Shown: positions 1 through 8,135 of the stretch, piece by piece
How the letters are laid out: every line of letters begins with the position of its first letter
How positions within the stretch are numbered: the first letter of the stretch is position 1
Source: an uncultured Pelagibacteraceae bacterium
Lineage (GTDB): Bacteria; Pseudomonadota; Alphaproteobacteria; Pelagibacterales; Pelagibacteraceae
NCBI GenBank assembly: GCA_902583635.1
Contig: CACHWJ010000009.1
Location: 1 to 34,114, forward strand
Direction of reading: 5' to 3'
Length of the DNA stretch: 34,114 bases
Position numbers and translations under genes: made by a program
Notes under the pieces: model-generated
What the model saw: only the letters and a program-made list of their open reading frames with translations
What the model was told of the DNA's origin: nothing
The model's database searches: none

Positions 1-80
1 TTGGTCATTTCATAATAGGGGAGTCAGTATTTCATGGTTTGTTGAAAGTAATTAAAAATTTTAAAAAATTGTTGAAATAA
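1..80 (+). CDS. pdxJ: Pyridoxine 5'-phosphate synthase, C-terminal end (partial)
   Basis: Only the last 25 codons are in the window; the frame starts at base 3 and stops with TAA at 78-80. The peptide begins GHFIIGESVFHGL, the conserved C-terminal signature of PdxJ, which condenses 1-deoxyxylulose 5-phosphate with 3-amino-2-oxopropyl phosphate in vitamin B6 synthesis. acpS starts one base after the stop, and pdxJ-acpS is a known neighbour pair in proteobacteria, which supports the call. The 5' part lies outside the window. Confidence 0.85.
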   Translation, partial: GHFIIGESVFHGLLKVIKNFKKLLK

Positions 81-81
81 T

Positions 82-468
82 ATGAAAATTCTTGGTATTG
101 GTGTCGACATCATTGATAACAAAAGGATCAAGGAATCCCTTAAGAACAATAAATTTAAAAGAAGAATTTATAGTAGTAATGAACTTAAATTATCAAAAAA
201 AACCAAAAATAAAGTAGCTTTTTTTTCTAAGAGATTTGCAGCTAAAGAAGCTTTTTCTAAAGCATTAGGGACTGGATTTTCTTCCAATTTAAGCTTTAAA
301 GACATTGAAATCACAAATGATAAAAAAGGTATGCCTAAATATGTTGATAATAAAAAAATTATAAAAATTGTGCAAAAAAAATATAAAATTAAAAAGTTTA
401 ATTCTTTTCTGTCAATTACAGATGAAAAAGATTATTCAACAGCCTTTGCTATTATTCAATCCATATGA
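82..468 (+). CDS. acpS: Holo-[acyl-carrier-protein] synthase
   Basis: Transfers 4'-phosphopantetheine from CoA to a serine of apo-ACP, activating ACP for fatty acid synthesis in the cytoplasm. The 128-residue protein has the usual AcpS length and both diagnostic motifs: GVDII near the start (metal-binding Asp9) and FAAKEAFSKALGTG (residues 52-65, catalytic Glu56). It follows pdxJ by one base, and its TGA overlaps the ATG of lepB, so it is almost certainly translated within a pdxJ-acpS-lepB-rnc-recO operon. Family assignment is firm. Confidence 0.95.
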   Translation: MKILGIGVDIIDNKRIKESLKNNKFKRRIYSSNELKLSKKTKNKVAFFSKRFAAKEAFSKALGTGFSSNLSFKDIEITNDKKGMPKYVDNKKIIKIVQKKYKIKKFNSFLSITDEKDYSTAFAIIQSI

Positions 469-1202
469 AGCTAGATAAAAATTTTTTTTCTGAAAATATA
501 AAAACTTTATTTTATGCTTTAATAATTGCTATAGTAATAAGATCTCTTTTAATTCAACCATTTTATATTCCTTCATCATCAATGGAGCCAACATTGTTGG
601 TAGGTGATAGGTTGTTTGTTACAAAATATTCCTACGGTTATAGTAAGCATTCTTTTCCTTTTAGTCCTCCAATACTCAGCAAAAGAGTAATGTTCAATAG
701 TCCAAAACGTGGAGATGTAGTTGTTTTTAAAACACCAGCAGATAATAGAACAGATTATATAAAAAGACTTATTGGTCTACCAGGTGATAAGATTCAATTT
801 ATAGATTCTAATCTTTATTTAAATAACAGTGAAATATTAAAATCAAAAACTCTTAGTAAAAGTAATATTTATTGTGGAAGTGAAATTATTGATGTTTTTA
901 AATTTGAGGAAAAATTACCAAATGGAAAAAAATTTCACACTGTCTACTTAAAAGAATACACCTACCAGAATTCAGATATCTTTACTGTTCCTGATAACCA
1001 TTATTTTTTTTTAGGTGACAATAGAGATTGCTCTAAAGATAGTAGATATTTAACTAGCGTTGGTTATGTTCATAAAGACAATTTAGTTGGTAAAGCTCAA
1101 TTTATTTTTTTTTCATCCGATAGAAAGGTGGGTAGTATTTTTGAATTTTGGAAATGGCATAAATCAATTAGATTTAACAGAACATTTGATAAAATTAATT
1201 GA
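465..1202 (+). CDS. lepB: Signal peptidase I
   Basis: Membrane-bound serine protease that removes signal peptides from exported proteins. One N-terminal membrane segment (about residues 14-31) is followed by the S26 boxes: IPSSSMEPTL with nucleophile Ser39, DYIKRLIGLPGD with general base Lys100, and GDNRDCSKDSRY near residue 190. Its 245 residues suit an alphaproteobacterial LepB with a single anchor. The ATG overlaps the acpS stop and its TGA overlaps the rnc start, indicating translational coupling. Lipoproteins encoded in this window would be processed by LspA rather than by this enzyme. Confidence 0.95.
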   Translation: MKLDKNFFSENIKTLFYALIIAIVIRSLLIQPFYIPSSSMEPTLLVGDRLFVTKYSYGYSKHSFPFSPPILSKRVMFNSPKRGDVVVFKTPADNRTDYIKRLIGLPGDKIQFIDSNLYLNNSEILKSKTLSKSNIYCGSEIIDVFKFEEKLPNGKKFHTVYLKEYTYQNSDIFTVPDNHYFFLGDNRDCSKDSRYLTSVGYVHKDNLVGKAQFIFFSSDRKVGSIFEFWKWHKSIRFNRTFDKIN

Positions 1203-1864
1203 TGAAAATAAACTATCAAAAATTAGAAAAAAAACTAAACATAAAATTTAAAAATAATAATTTTTTAATTCAATCATTAACTCACAAGAGTTTCAACCCA
1301 AATGAAAATAATGAAAAGATTGAATTTTTAGGAGATAGAGTGCTTGGCTTAGTTATTGCTCAAAAACTTTTAAAAATCTATCCTGATGAAAAAGAGGGTA
1401 TACTTGATAAAAAATTTGCATCATTAGTAAATAAAAAAACATGTTTAGAAGTTGCAAAAGCTATTGAATTAGAAAAATATATAAAAACCTTCAACCCAAA
1501 AAATAAAATTATCAAAATTGAAGACAAAATTATTTCAGATAGTTGTGAGGCATTAATGGGAGCTATTTATTTAGACAAAGGATTAAATATAGCTGAAAAA
1601 GTTATCTTAAAACTTTGGGGTAGTCATATTGAAAAAAGTGTTGTTACTCAAATTGATGCAAAAACAAAACTTCAAGAACTAGCTTTAAAAAAATTTAAAA
1701 AATTGCCGACGTATAAAATAATTTCTAATACAGGTCCACGTCATAAACCTATTTTTAAGGTGGGAGTTAAGCTTCCTAATACGAAATTTTTTATATCATC
1801 TGGTAAATCAAAAAAAGATGCTGAGCAAAATGCTGCTATCGAATGTCTAAAAAATATAAATTGA
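1202..1864 (+). CDS. rnc: Ribonuclease III
   Basis: Double-strand-specific endoribonuclease acting in rRNA processing and mRNA turnover. The catalytic domain carries the signature EKIEFLGDRVLG (Glu41, Asp45) and SDSCEALMGA (Asp113, Glu116), the four metal-binding acidic residues. A C-terminal dsRNA-binding domain spans about residues 150-220. I chose the ATG at 1202, whose first base is the last base of the lepB stop. A TTG at 1199 directly before it is possible and would add one residue. In many alphaproteobacteria era sits between rnc and recO; here recO follows after 7 bp. Confidence 0.94.
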   Translation: MKINYQKLEKKLNIKFKNNNFLIQSLTHKSFNPNENNEKIEFLGDRVLGLVIAQKLLKIYPDEKEGILDKKFASLVNKKTCLEVAKAIELEKYIKTFNPKNKIIKIEDKIISDSCEALMGAIYLDKGLNIAEKVILKLWGSHIEKSVVTQIDAKTKLQELALKKFKKLPTYKIISNTGPRHKPIFKVGVKLPNTKFFISSGKSKKDAEQNAAIECLKNIN

Positions 1865-1871
1865 AAATAAC

Positions 1872-2552
1872 ATGAACTGGATTGATCAAGGTTTTTTAGT
1901 TAGCAAAAGTAGGTATAGTGAAAACTCTATAATTGCTGAATTATATACTTTGGATAGAGGTAAAGTTTCAGGCATTATATTTGGAGGAACATCTAAAAAA
2001 ATTAAAAATTATCTTCAAGTGGGCAATAAACTCCATGTTAATTATAACTCAAAAAACGATAATAGAATGGGTTATTTTAAAATTGAAATTTTAAATGCTT
2101 ACAGTCCATTTTATTTTGATCATAAACAAAAGCTTTCTTGTATTACTTCAGCAATGAACTTAATAAAAATATTAACGGCAGAAGCACAAGCAAATAAAAA
2201 AGTTTACTCTCTTATCGAAGACCTTTTTAATTTATTAAATAATCAAAACTGGCTTAAAAAATATATTTTTTGGGAATTAGAGTTACTAAAATTACTAGGT
2301 TACGATCTTGAGCTAGAAAATTTGGTAGAAAAAAATTTAGAAGGTAATAAAACTGTTTATTTTGCGACTTCCTTCACTGAAAAGAAATACGTACCCAACT
2401 TTCTTATCGAGAAGGATTTAGAGGTAACAGATATTAACATTTTATTAAGTGGATTGAAATTGGTTGGAGATTATTTGGATAAAACAATCTTGAAACCAAA
2501 TAATTTAAATTATCCTAATAGTAGAGTAATTTTTTTAAATTCTTTGAAATAA
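1872..2552 (+). CDS. recO: DNA repair protein RecO
   Basis: RecO works with RecF and RecR to load RecA onto SSB-coated single-stranded DNA. The N-terminal OB-fold part begins with the typical MNWIDQGFLVSKSRYSENS pattern and continues into LYTLDRGKVSGIIFGG. The helical C-terminal part contains the conserved WELELLKLLGYDLEL. I see no zinc-finger cysteine cluster, as in many proteobacterial RecO proteins. At 226 residues the length is normal. It ends the lepB-rnc-recO run; the next gene, hemB, is convergent and begins its stop codon at the very next base. Confidence 0.88.
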   Translation: MNWIDQGFLVSKSRYSENSIIAELYTLDRGKVSGIIFGGTSKKIKNYLQVGNKLHVNYNSKNDNRMGYFKIEILNAYSPFYFDHKQKLSCITSAMNLIKILTAEAQANKKVYSLIEDLFNLLNNQNWLKKYIFWELELLKLLGYDLELENLVEKNLEGNKTVYFATSFTEKKYVPNFLIEKDLEVTDINILLSGLKLVGDYLDKTILKPNNLNYPNSRVIFLNSLK

Positions 2553-3542
2553 TTATTCTAAAATTTTGTCTATTCTATCAGCATAATATGAAACAATAGC
2601 ATTTGCTCCTGCTCGTTTAAAAGAAACTAAACTTTCATAAACTGCATTTTTTTGTATTAGTTTTTTATTAATAGCAGTTTCTAAAAGACTATATTCACCA
2701 GAAACTTGATATGCTAAAACTGGAATTCTAAAACTTTCTTTTATTGATTTAATTATGTCTAAATATGGCATTCCTGGTTTAACCATAATCATATCTGCAC
2801 CTTCCTTTACATCTAAAGCAACTTCACGCATAGCCTCATCACTATTTCTAAAGTCCATTTGATAAGTTTTTTTATCACCCTTAAGGGAGCTTTTAGAACC
2901 AACAGCATCTCTAAAAGGTCCATAAAAACTAGAGGCATACTTTGCTGCATAGGATAAAATTTGTGTATTTTTAAAATTAGAATTGTCAAGTGCTCTTCTT
3001 ATTTTTCCTATTCTTCCATCCATCATGTCTGAAGGTGCAAGAACATCACATCCCATCTCAGCCTGTAATAGAGATTGATTTATTAGCACTTCAATCGTTT
3101 CATCATTAACTATTTGATTATACTTTATTAATCCATCATGACCATGTGATGTATAAGGATCTAGAGCAACATCACACATAATTCCAATTTGGTTTTTGTA
3201 TTTTTTTTTAATTTCTATTATGGCCCTACAAACTAAATTGTTTTCATTTAATGACTCAGTACCCAAATCATTTTTTAAAGTATTTTTCGTTTTAGGAAAA
3301 AGAGCAACCATAGGAATACCTTTTTTAATTGCTTTATCTACTATTTGCGCAACTCTATTTATTGTGTATCTAAAAACACCTGGCATTGTAGATATCGATT
3401 CTTTTTTATTTGATCCGTCTATTAAGAAAATTGGTAATATAAAATCATTTGAACTGAGTGTGTTTTCTTGAACCAACCTTCTAGTCCACTTTTCCTTTCT
3501 ATTTCTTCTTAATCTTAAACTTGGATATTTTCCTGTAATCAT
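2553..3542 (-). CDS. hemB: Delta-aminolevulinic acid dehydratase (porphobilinogen synthase)
   Basis: Condenses two 5-aminolevulinate molecules to porphobilinogen, the first common step of heme synthesis. The two Schiff-base lysines are visible: Lys201 in SYAAKYAS and Lys255 in MIMVKPGMPYLD. The metal-site stretch around residues 124-136 reads CDVALDPYTSHGH, the Asp-rich form associated with magnesium-dependent plant and alphaproteobacterial enzymes rather than the Cys-rich zinc form. Length is 329 residues. It is transcribed toward recO with no spacer and shares the 73-bp region 3543-3615 with the divergent gene at 3616. Confidence 0.96.
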   Translation of the reverse strand: MITGKYPSLRLRRNRKEKWTRRLVQENTLSSNDFILPIFLIDGSNKKESISTMPGVFRYTINRVAQIVDKAIKKGIPMVALFPKTKNTLKNDLGTESLNENNLVCRAIIEIKKKYKNQIGIMCDVALDPYTSHGHDGLIKYNQIVNDETIEVLINQSLLQAEMGCDVLAPSDMMDGRIGKIRRALDNSNFKNTQILSYAAKYASSFYGPFRDAVGSKSSLKGDKKTYQMDFRNSDEAMREVALDVKEGADMIMVKPGMPYLDIIKSIKESFRIPVLAYQVSGEYSLLETAINKKLIQKNAVYESLVSFKRAGANAIVSYYADRIDKILE

Positions 3543-3615
3543 ATTTAAATATACTTTATTAATGCGACAAATGTATTATACAAATATATAAAATTATAAG
3601 TACAACACAATTTCA
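3543..3615. promoter_or_regulatory. Divergent promoter region, hemB and the oxygenase-like gene
   Basis: This 73-bp spacer is the only room for promoters of the two divergent genes. It is almost entirely A/T and contains several Pribnow-like words, for example a TATAAT read on the minus strand about 35 bp before hemB. I could not pick a convincing -35 partner, so the exact promoters are left open. Confidence 0.35.
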
Positions 3616-4257
3616 ATGACTATAAATAACACAAAAATCGTAGACCTGAATATAAAAAAAGAGGAAAGAATTTTAGATTTCAGTGATTTTCAAAAACAGA
3701 ACATAAAATTTGACATAGATAAATTGCAAGAAGCATATAATCAAATTGTAAATATTAAAAAATTTGATGATGGCGGTGGTGTAACTCACTTTGGAGCCAT
3801 TTCACTAACTCAAATACCTGGAGATCCAGATTCAATAAAAGGCAGTAAGGCTAGAGGAGTTTACTGGACTAAACCTGATAAAACTGGAAAAGAAGTTTCA
3901 AGAGATATTAAAGTTGATGAGTCGCAATATTCCGAATTTATTAAAGATTATGAAAACACATATTTTAAGGAAGTGTATGATGTACTTTCTTCAAAATATA
4001 AATTAGGTAGAGTAAGAATTCTTTTAAAAGAGCCAAGATCTACTTTGAGCTGGCATAGAGATCCTGAGCCAAGACTTCATATACCAATTATTACTAACCC
4101 AGGTTGTTTAATGGTAATAGATAATGTTGCAAAACATATGCCCGCAGATGGTTCTGTATGGGTTACAAATAATACTAAATATCACAATGCATTTAATGGT
4201 GGTGAAGAAAATAGAATTCACCTTGTAGCTTGTGTTCTTGATTATAAATTTAATTAG
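3616..4257 (+). CDS. 2-oxoglutarate/Fe(II) oxygenase-like protein (Asp/Asn beta-hydroxylase-like fold)
   Basis: No gene name recognised. The C-terminal half has the layout of a double-stranded beta-helix Fe(II)/2-oxoglutarate enzyme: an HxD pair at His147/Asp149 (WHRDPEPRLHIPI), a distal His190 in KYHNAFNGG and Arg200 in ENRIHLV. The RLHIPI phrase resembles the aspartyl/asparaginyl beta-hydroxylase family. The N-terminal 120 residues are not recognisable. The protein is 213 residues, with no signal peptide or membrane segment. It is the first gene of a long + run and is followed one base later by the likely rpiB start. The substrate is unknown; a small molecule or a protein side chain are both possible. 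Confidence 0.6.
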   Translation: MTINNTKIVDLNIKKEERILDFSDFQKQNIKFDIDKLQEAYNQIVNIKKFDDGGGVTHFGAISLTQIPGDPDSIKGSKARGVYWTKPDKTGKEVSRDIKVDESQYSEFIKDYENTYFKEVYDVLSSKYKLGRVRILLKEPRSTLSWHRDPEPRLHIPIITNPGCLMVIDNVAKHMPADGSVWVTNNTKYHNAFNGGEENRIHLVACVLDYKFN

Positions 4258-4258
4258 T

Positions 4259-4684
4259 TTGAAAAAAATATATATTTCTTCTGATCATGCTGGCTTTAAA
4301 TTAAAGGAAATCATAAAAAAACATCTAATTAAAAAAAAAATGAATTATTTTGATCTAGGACCATCCTCTGATAACAGAGTAGATTACCCTGATTACGCTC
4401 ATAAGGTTGCTCGAAAAGTAAAAATTAGCAAAAATAATGTTGGAATTTTAGTTTGTGGATCTGGAATGGGGATGAATATAGCTGCAAATAAACATAGGAA
4501 TATTCGAGCTGCCCAATGTTTTAATTTAAAATCAACAAAATTATCAAGATTGCATAATGATGCAAATATCATTACATTAGGTTCAAGGTTGTTAACTAAA
4601 AAAAATGCTTTAAAATGTGTTAGTGTTTTTTTGAATACTAAATTTGAAGGTGGTAGGCACTTAAAAAGGATTAAAAAAATATAA
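4259..4684 (+). CDS. rpiB: Ribose-5-phosphate isomerase B
   Basis: Interconverts ribose 5-phosphate and ribulose 5-phosphate. The protein shows the RpiB/LacAB signatures: [16 protein letters not shown] at the start, [11 protein letters not shown], the [13 protein letters not shown] loop with the active-site Cys, and [13 protein letters not shown] place the start at the TTG at 4259, because it gives the family-typical N-terminus and lies one base after the preceding stop. The alternative GTG at 4232 would add nine hydrophobic residues and overlap the upstream gene by 26 bp. Its TAA overlaps the glyA ATG by one base. Confidence 0.88.
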   Translation: MKKIYISSDHAGFKLKEIIKKHLIKKKMNYFDLGPSSDNRVDYPDYAHKVARKVKISKNNVGILVCGSGMGMNIAANKHRNIRAAQCFNLKSTKLSRLHNDANIITLGSRLLTKKNALKCVSVFLNTKFEGGRHLKRIKKI

Positions 4685-5991
4685 TGTCTAGTGAAAAAAA
4701 TTATATAAATGATAGCTATAAAAGTTTTTTTGAAGACAGTTTATCTTCAAAAGACCCAGACCTTTACAAGGCAATTCAAGATGAACTCTTGAGACAGCAA
4801 CAACATATAGAATTGATTGCTTCAGAGAATATTGTTTCTCAAGCTGTTTTGGAGGCCCAAGGTTCAGTGCTAACAAATAAATACGCAGAAGGTTACCCTG
4901 GTAAAAGATATTATAATGGTTGTGAGCATGTTGACGTTGCTGAAAATTTAGCAATAGAAAGATTAAAAAAACTTTTCAATTGTAAATTTGCTAATGCTCA
5001 GCCACACTCAGGAGCACAAGCTAATGGCGCTGTATTTTTGGCGCTGTTAAAACCTGGTGATACTTTTATGGGTATGAGTTTGAATTCAGGAGGTCATATC
5101 ACTCATGGTTTAAAAATTTCAATGTCAGGAAAATGGTTTAATCCAATAGGGTATGATGTTGATAAAAAATCTGAACTTATAGATTATGACAATGTTGAAA
5201 AACTTGCTTTAGAACATAAACCAAAATTGATAATTGCAGGTGGAAGTGCATATTCCAGAGTTATAGATTTTAAAAGATTTAGAGAAATTGCAGATAAAGT
5301 TGGAGCATATCTAATGGTTGATATGGCACATTTTTCAGGCTTGGTTGCTGGAAAGGGATATCCAAACCCATGTGATTATGCTCATGTAGTAACATCTACT
5401 ACTCACAAAGTTTTTAGAAGTGCAAGAGGTGGAATAATTTTAACTAACCACGAAGAATTATCAAAAAAATTTAACACAGCAGTTTTTCCTGGCTATCAAG
5501 GTGGACCATTAATGCATGTCATTGCAGCTAAAGCAGCTGGCTTCTTAGAAGCTCTTCAACCTGAATTTCAAGACTACATTAAATCTGTTTTAGCAAATGC
5601 AAAAATTTTAGCAGAAACTTTAAAAAATAATGGTTTTAAAATTTATTCTGATGGAACCGATACTCATCTTATGTTGGTTGATTTACGACCTTACAATGTA
5701 AAAGGTAACTTAGCTGCTGAAAGCTTATCAAGAGCTAATATTACGTGTAATAAAAATGGTATTCCTTTTGATACAGAAAAACCAATGGTAACATCTGGTA
5801 TAAGGCTAGGTACTCAAGCTATTACAACACGTGGTTTTGGTTTAAATGAATGTAAGAAAGTGGGTGAATTGATTACAAAAACTCTTAAAGGATTATCAGA
5901 AAACCCTGATGATAACAGTAAAGTAGAAGATGAGGTTAGAAATGAAGTTATTGCTTTAACTTCTTCATTTCCAATATATAAGAATCTTTAA
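4684..5991 (+). CDS. glyA: Serine hydroxymethyltransferase
   Basis: PLP enzyme converting serine and tetrahydrofolate to glycine and 5,10-methylene-THF. The PLP lysine is Lys242 in the fingerprint [14 protein letters not shown]. Other family marks are [26 protein letters not shown] and [14 protein letters not shown]. Its 435 residues include about 15 extra N-terminal residues compared with shorter homologues. It overlaps rpiB by one base and precedes nrdR by three, a rpiB-glyA-nrdR-rib order common in alphaproteobacteria. I see no riboswitch in front of it. Confidence 0.97.
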   Translation: MSSEKNYINDSYKSFFEDSLSSKDPDLYKAIQDELLRQQQHIELIASENIVSQAVLEAQGSVLTNKYAEGYPGKRYYNGCEHVDVAENLAIERLKKLFNCKFANAQPHSGAQANGAVFLALLKPGDTFMGMSLNSGGHITHGLKISMSGKWFNPIGYDVDKKSELIDYDNVEKLALEHKPKLIIAGGSAYSRVIDFKRFREIADKVGAYLMVDMAHFSGLVAGKGYPNPCDYAHVVTSTTHKVFRSARGGIILTNHEELSKKFNTAVFPGYQGGPLMHVIAAKAAGFLEALQPEFQDYIKSVLANAKILAETLKNNGFKIYSDGTDTHLMLVDLRPYNVKGNLAAESLSRANITCNKNGIPFDTEKPMVTSGIRLGTQAITTRGFGLNECKKVGELITKTLKGLSENPDDNSKVEDEVRNEVIALTSSFPIYKNL

Positions 5992-5994
5992 TTA

Positions 5995-6453
5995 ATGATT
6001 TGCCCCTGTGAAAAAAAAGGTGAAACCTCTGTTGTTGACTCACGTCCTACCGAAGATGGTACTGCTATAAGAAGAAGAAGAATGTGTATTTGTGGTGAAA
6101 GATTTACCACATTTGAAAGAATTCAATTTAGAGAGCTGATGGTAGTTAAAAAAAACGGGAGAAAATCTCCATTTGATAGAGATAAACTTTCTAAATCAAT
6201 ATATATTGCTCTTAAAAAAAGACCTATAGATACTGGTACTGCTGAAAAATTTATCAGTAAAGTTTCAAGAGCTTTAGAAGAACTTGGTCAAAGTGAAATT
6301 TCAACAAGTACAATTGGTACAATGGTTATGGAGGGTTTAAAAGAATTAGATCCTGTTGCTTATGTCCGTTTTGCATCTGTTTATCGTAACTTCAGAGAAG
6401 AACAAGACTTTGTTCAATTCGTGGACAAGATAGATGTCTTCAAAAAAAAATAA
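5995..6453 (+). CDS. nrdR: Transcriptional repressor NrdR, variant zinc ribbon
   Basis: ATP/dATP-sensing repressor of ribonucleotide reductase genes. It has an N-terminal zinc ribbon (about residues 1-45) with [14 protein letters not shown], followed by an ATP-cone domain containing [16 protein letters not shown] and [13 protein letters not shown]. The 152-residue length is normal. Both zinc-binding pairs are one residue shorter than the canonical CxxC: Cys3-Pro-Cys5 and Cys31-Ile-Cys33. The DNA itself reads this way at both sites (tgc ccc tgt; tgt att tgt). Its last 20 bases overlap ribD. Confidence 0.94.
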   Translation: MICPCEKKGETSVVDSRPTEDGTAIRRRRMCICGERFTTFERIQFRELMVVKKNGRKSPFDRDKLSKSIYIALKKRPIDTGTAEKFISKVSRALEELGQSEISTSTIGTMVMEGLKELDPVAYVRFASVYRNFREEQDFVQFVDKIDVFKKK

Positions 6454-7540
6454 ATTTACAAAAAAAGATAAACTATTCATGGAGATTGCCTTGGACTTGG
6501 CAAGATCTCGTGAAGGATTAACAGGAACTAATCCATCTGTTGGTTGTGTAATAGTTAAAAATGATAATATTATTTCAATTGGTCAAACTTCTTATAATGG
6601 GAGACCTCATGCAGAATTTAATGCAATTAAAAATTGTAACGAAAAACTTAATGGTGCAAAAATGTATGTAACCTTAGAGCCATGCAGCCATCAAGGTGTG
6701 ACTCCACCATGTACAAATGAAATAATTAAATCAAAAATATCTGAAGTTGTTTACGCACTTGAAGATACTGATAAAAGAGTAAGAAAAAAAAGTTTTAAAA
6801 TTTTAAAATCTCATAAAATTAATGTTTCGATAGGCCTTCTAAAAAATAAAGTTAAAAAGTTTTATATTCCATATTTTTTTAATAGAAAAAATAAAAAGCC
6901 TTTTGTAACTGGCAAGATAGCTGTTTCAAAAAACAAACTAATTTATAGTAAATTTAAAAGAAAAATAACTAACCAGTATTCTGATAAATTTACTCATTTA
7001 TTAAGATACAAAAATGACTCAATAATGACATCAAGTAAAACTGTAAATATTGATAACCCTAAATTAAATTGCAGAATAAAAGGTTTTGAAAAATTTTCTC
7101 CAGTAAGAGTTATTCTAGACAATAAATTAAGTTTAAAAAAAAACACTTATATTTTTAAGTCAGCTAATAAAAAAAATACTATCGTGTTTTATAATAAAGC
7201 AAATATGTCAAGAATTTCTATGTTTAAAAAAAAGAAAATAGAACTAATTAAAACAAAATTAAATAACAGTAATTACTTAGATTTAAGACCAATTATGAAA
7301 AAACTTTATTCTTTAGGTTTTAGAAATACTTTAGTTGAGGGAGGCGACCTTCTTACAACAAACTTATTGAAGGATAAAATATTTAATAAATTTTATTTAT
7401 TCAAAAGCCAAAAAAAACTGCCAACAAATTCAGATTTTGTTAAATTTAATGGATTAAATGTCTTAAATAAAAAATATCCATTCAGACAAAATCTTAATTC
7501 TTCCTATGGAAAAGATACAATAACTCATTATAACAAATAA
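6434..7540 (+). CDS. ribD: Bifunctional diaminohydroxyphosphoribosylaminopyrimidine deaminase / uracil reductase
   Basis: Catalyses the deamination and side-chain reduction that follow GTP cyclohydrolase II in riboflavin synthesis. The N-terminal deaminase domain shows the zinc site HAEFNAI and [11 protein letters not shown]. The C-terminal reductase domain begins near [12 protein letters not shown] and ends with [13 protein letters not shown]. The reductase half is divergent: family phrases such as the usual SxDGKIA turn are weakly preserved, although total length (368) is normal. The start is an ATG inside the nrdR 3' end. ribE follows after one base, so the rib genes look co-transcribed. 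Confidence 0.92.
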   Translation: MSSKKNKFTKKDKLFMEIALDLARSREGLTGTNPSVGCVIVKNDNIISIGQTSYNGRPHAEFNAIKNCNEKLNGAKMYVTLEPCSHQGVTPPCTNEIIKSKISEVVYALEDTDKRVRKKSFKILKSHKINVSIGLLKNKVKKFYIPYFFNRKNKKPFVTGKIAVSKNKLIYSKFKRKITNQYSDKFTHLLRYKNDSIMTSSKTVNIDNPKLNCRIKGFEKFSPVRVILDNKLSLKKNTYIFKSANKKNTIVFYNKANMSRISMFKKKKIELIKTKLNNSNYLDLRPIMKKLYSLGFRNTLVEGGDLLTTNLLKDKIFNKFYLFKSQKKLPTNSDFVKFNGLNVLNKKYPFRQNLNSSYGKDTITHYNK

Positions 7541-7541
7541 T

Positions 7542-8135
7542 ATGTTTAACGGAATTATTTATAATCAAGGGTCTATTTCTAAAATAGTTAAAAGAGATAA
7601 GGGGCTTAATATTTTTGTAAAAAGTAACCTTAAAGTTTCAAATAGAGATATGGGTTTATCAGTAGCTTGTGATGGCGTGTGCTTAACATTAATTTCTTTT
7701 AAAAAAAAGAATATGGAATTTTATCTTTCAAATGAAACAATCAAACGATCAAAGTTTAAATTTTTAAAAACTAGAGATATTATAAACTTAGAATTACCCT
7801 TAAAATACGGTACTAAAATTTCAGGACATATATGTCAAGGACATGTAGACACTGTTGGTAAAGTATTGAGGATCTCTAAGGTTGATAAATCATACGTTTT
7901 TGAATTCGAAATCCCTAATAAGGAAAGAAAACATTTAATAGAAAAAGCATCAATTAGTGTAAATGGTATATCTCTTACTATTTCAAAAGTTACAAAAAAA
8001 GGATTTCAAATTTGGATTATCCCTCACACATATAAAGAAACAAATTTATCTACTCTAAAGAAATCGAGCTTAGTTAATATTGAGATAGATATCCTATCTA
8101 AATACGTTAGAAATTATTTTAATGAAAAAAAATAA
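7542..8135 (+). CDS. ribE: Riboflavin synthase (alpha-type)
   Basis: Dismutates two 6,7-dimethyl-8-ribityllumazine molecules to riboflavin. Two lumazine-binding repeats are visible: MFNGIIYNQGSIS...ACDGVCLTLISF in the first half and GHICQGHVDTVGKV...VNGISLTISKV in the second. Length is 197 residues, typical of the trimeric enzyme. It lies between ribD (1-bp gap) and the DHBP synthase gene, which starts 14 bp before its stop. Confidence 0.95.
   Translation: MFNGIIYNQGSISKIVKRDKGLNIFVKSNLKVSNRDMGLSVACDGVCLTLISFKKKNMEFYLSNETIKRSKFKFLKTRDIINLELPLKYGTKISGHICQGHVDTVGKVLRISKVDKSYVFEFEIPNKERKHLIEKASISVNGISLTISKVTKKGFQIWIIPHTYKETNLSTLKKSSLVNIEIDILSKYVRNYFNEKK

Noticed and set aside
4232-4258. GTG start adding nine residues to rpiB
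   Set aside because: The added residues (FLIINLISL) have no counterpart in RpiB, and the TTG at 4259 gives the family-typical start right after the preceding stop.
4688-4954. 88-codon minus-strand frame inside glyA
   Set aside because: Shadow of a strongly conserved coding sequence; no recognisable protein.
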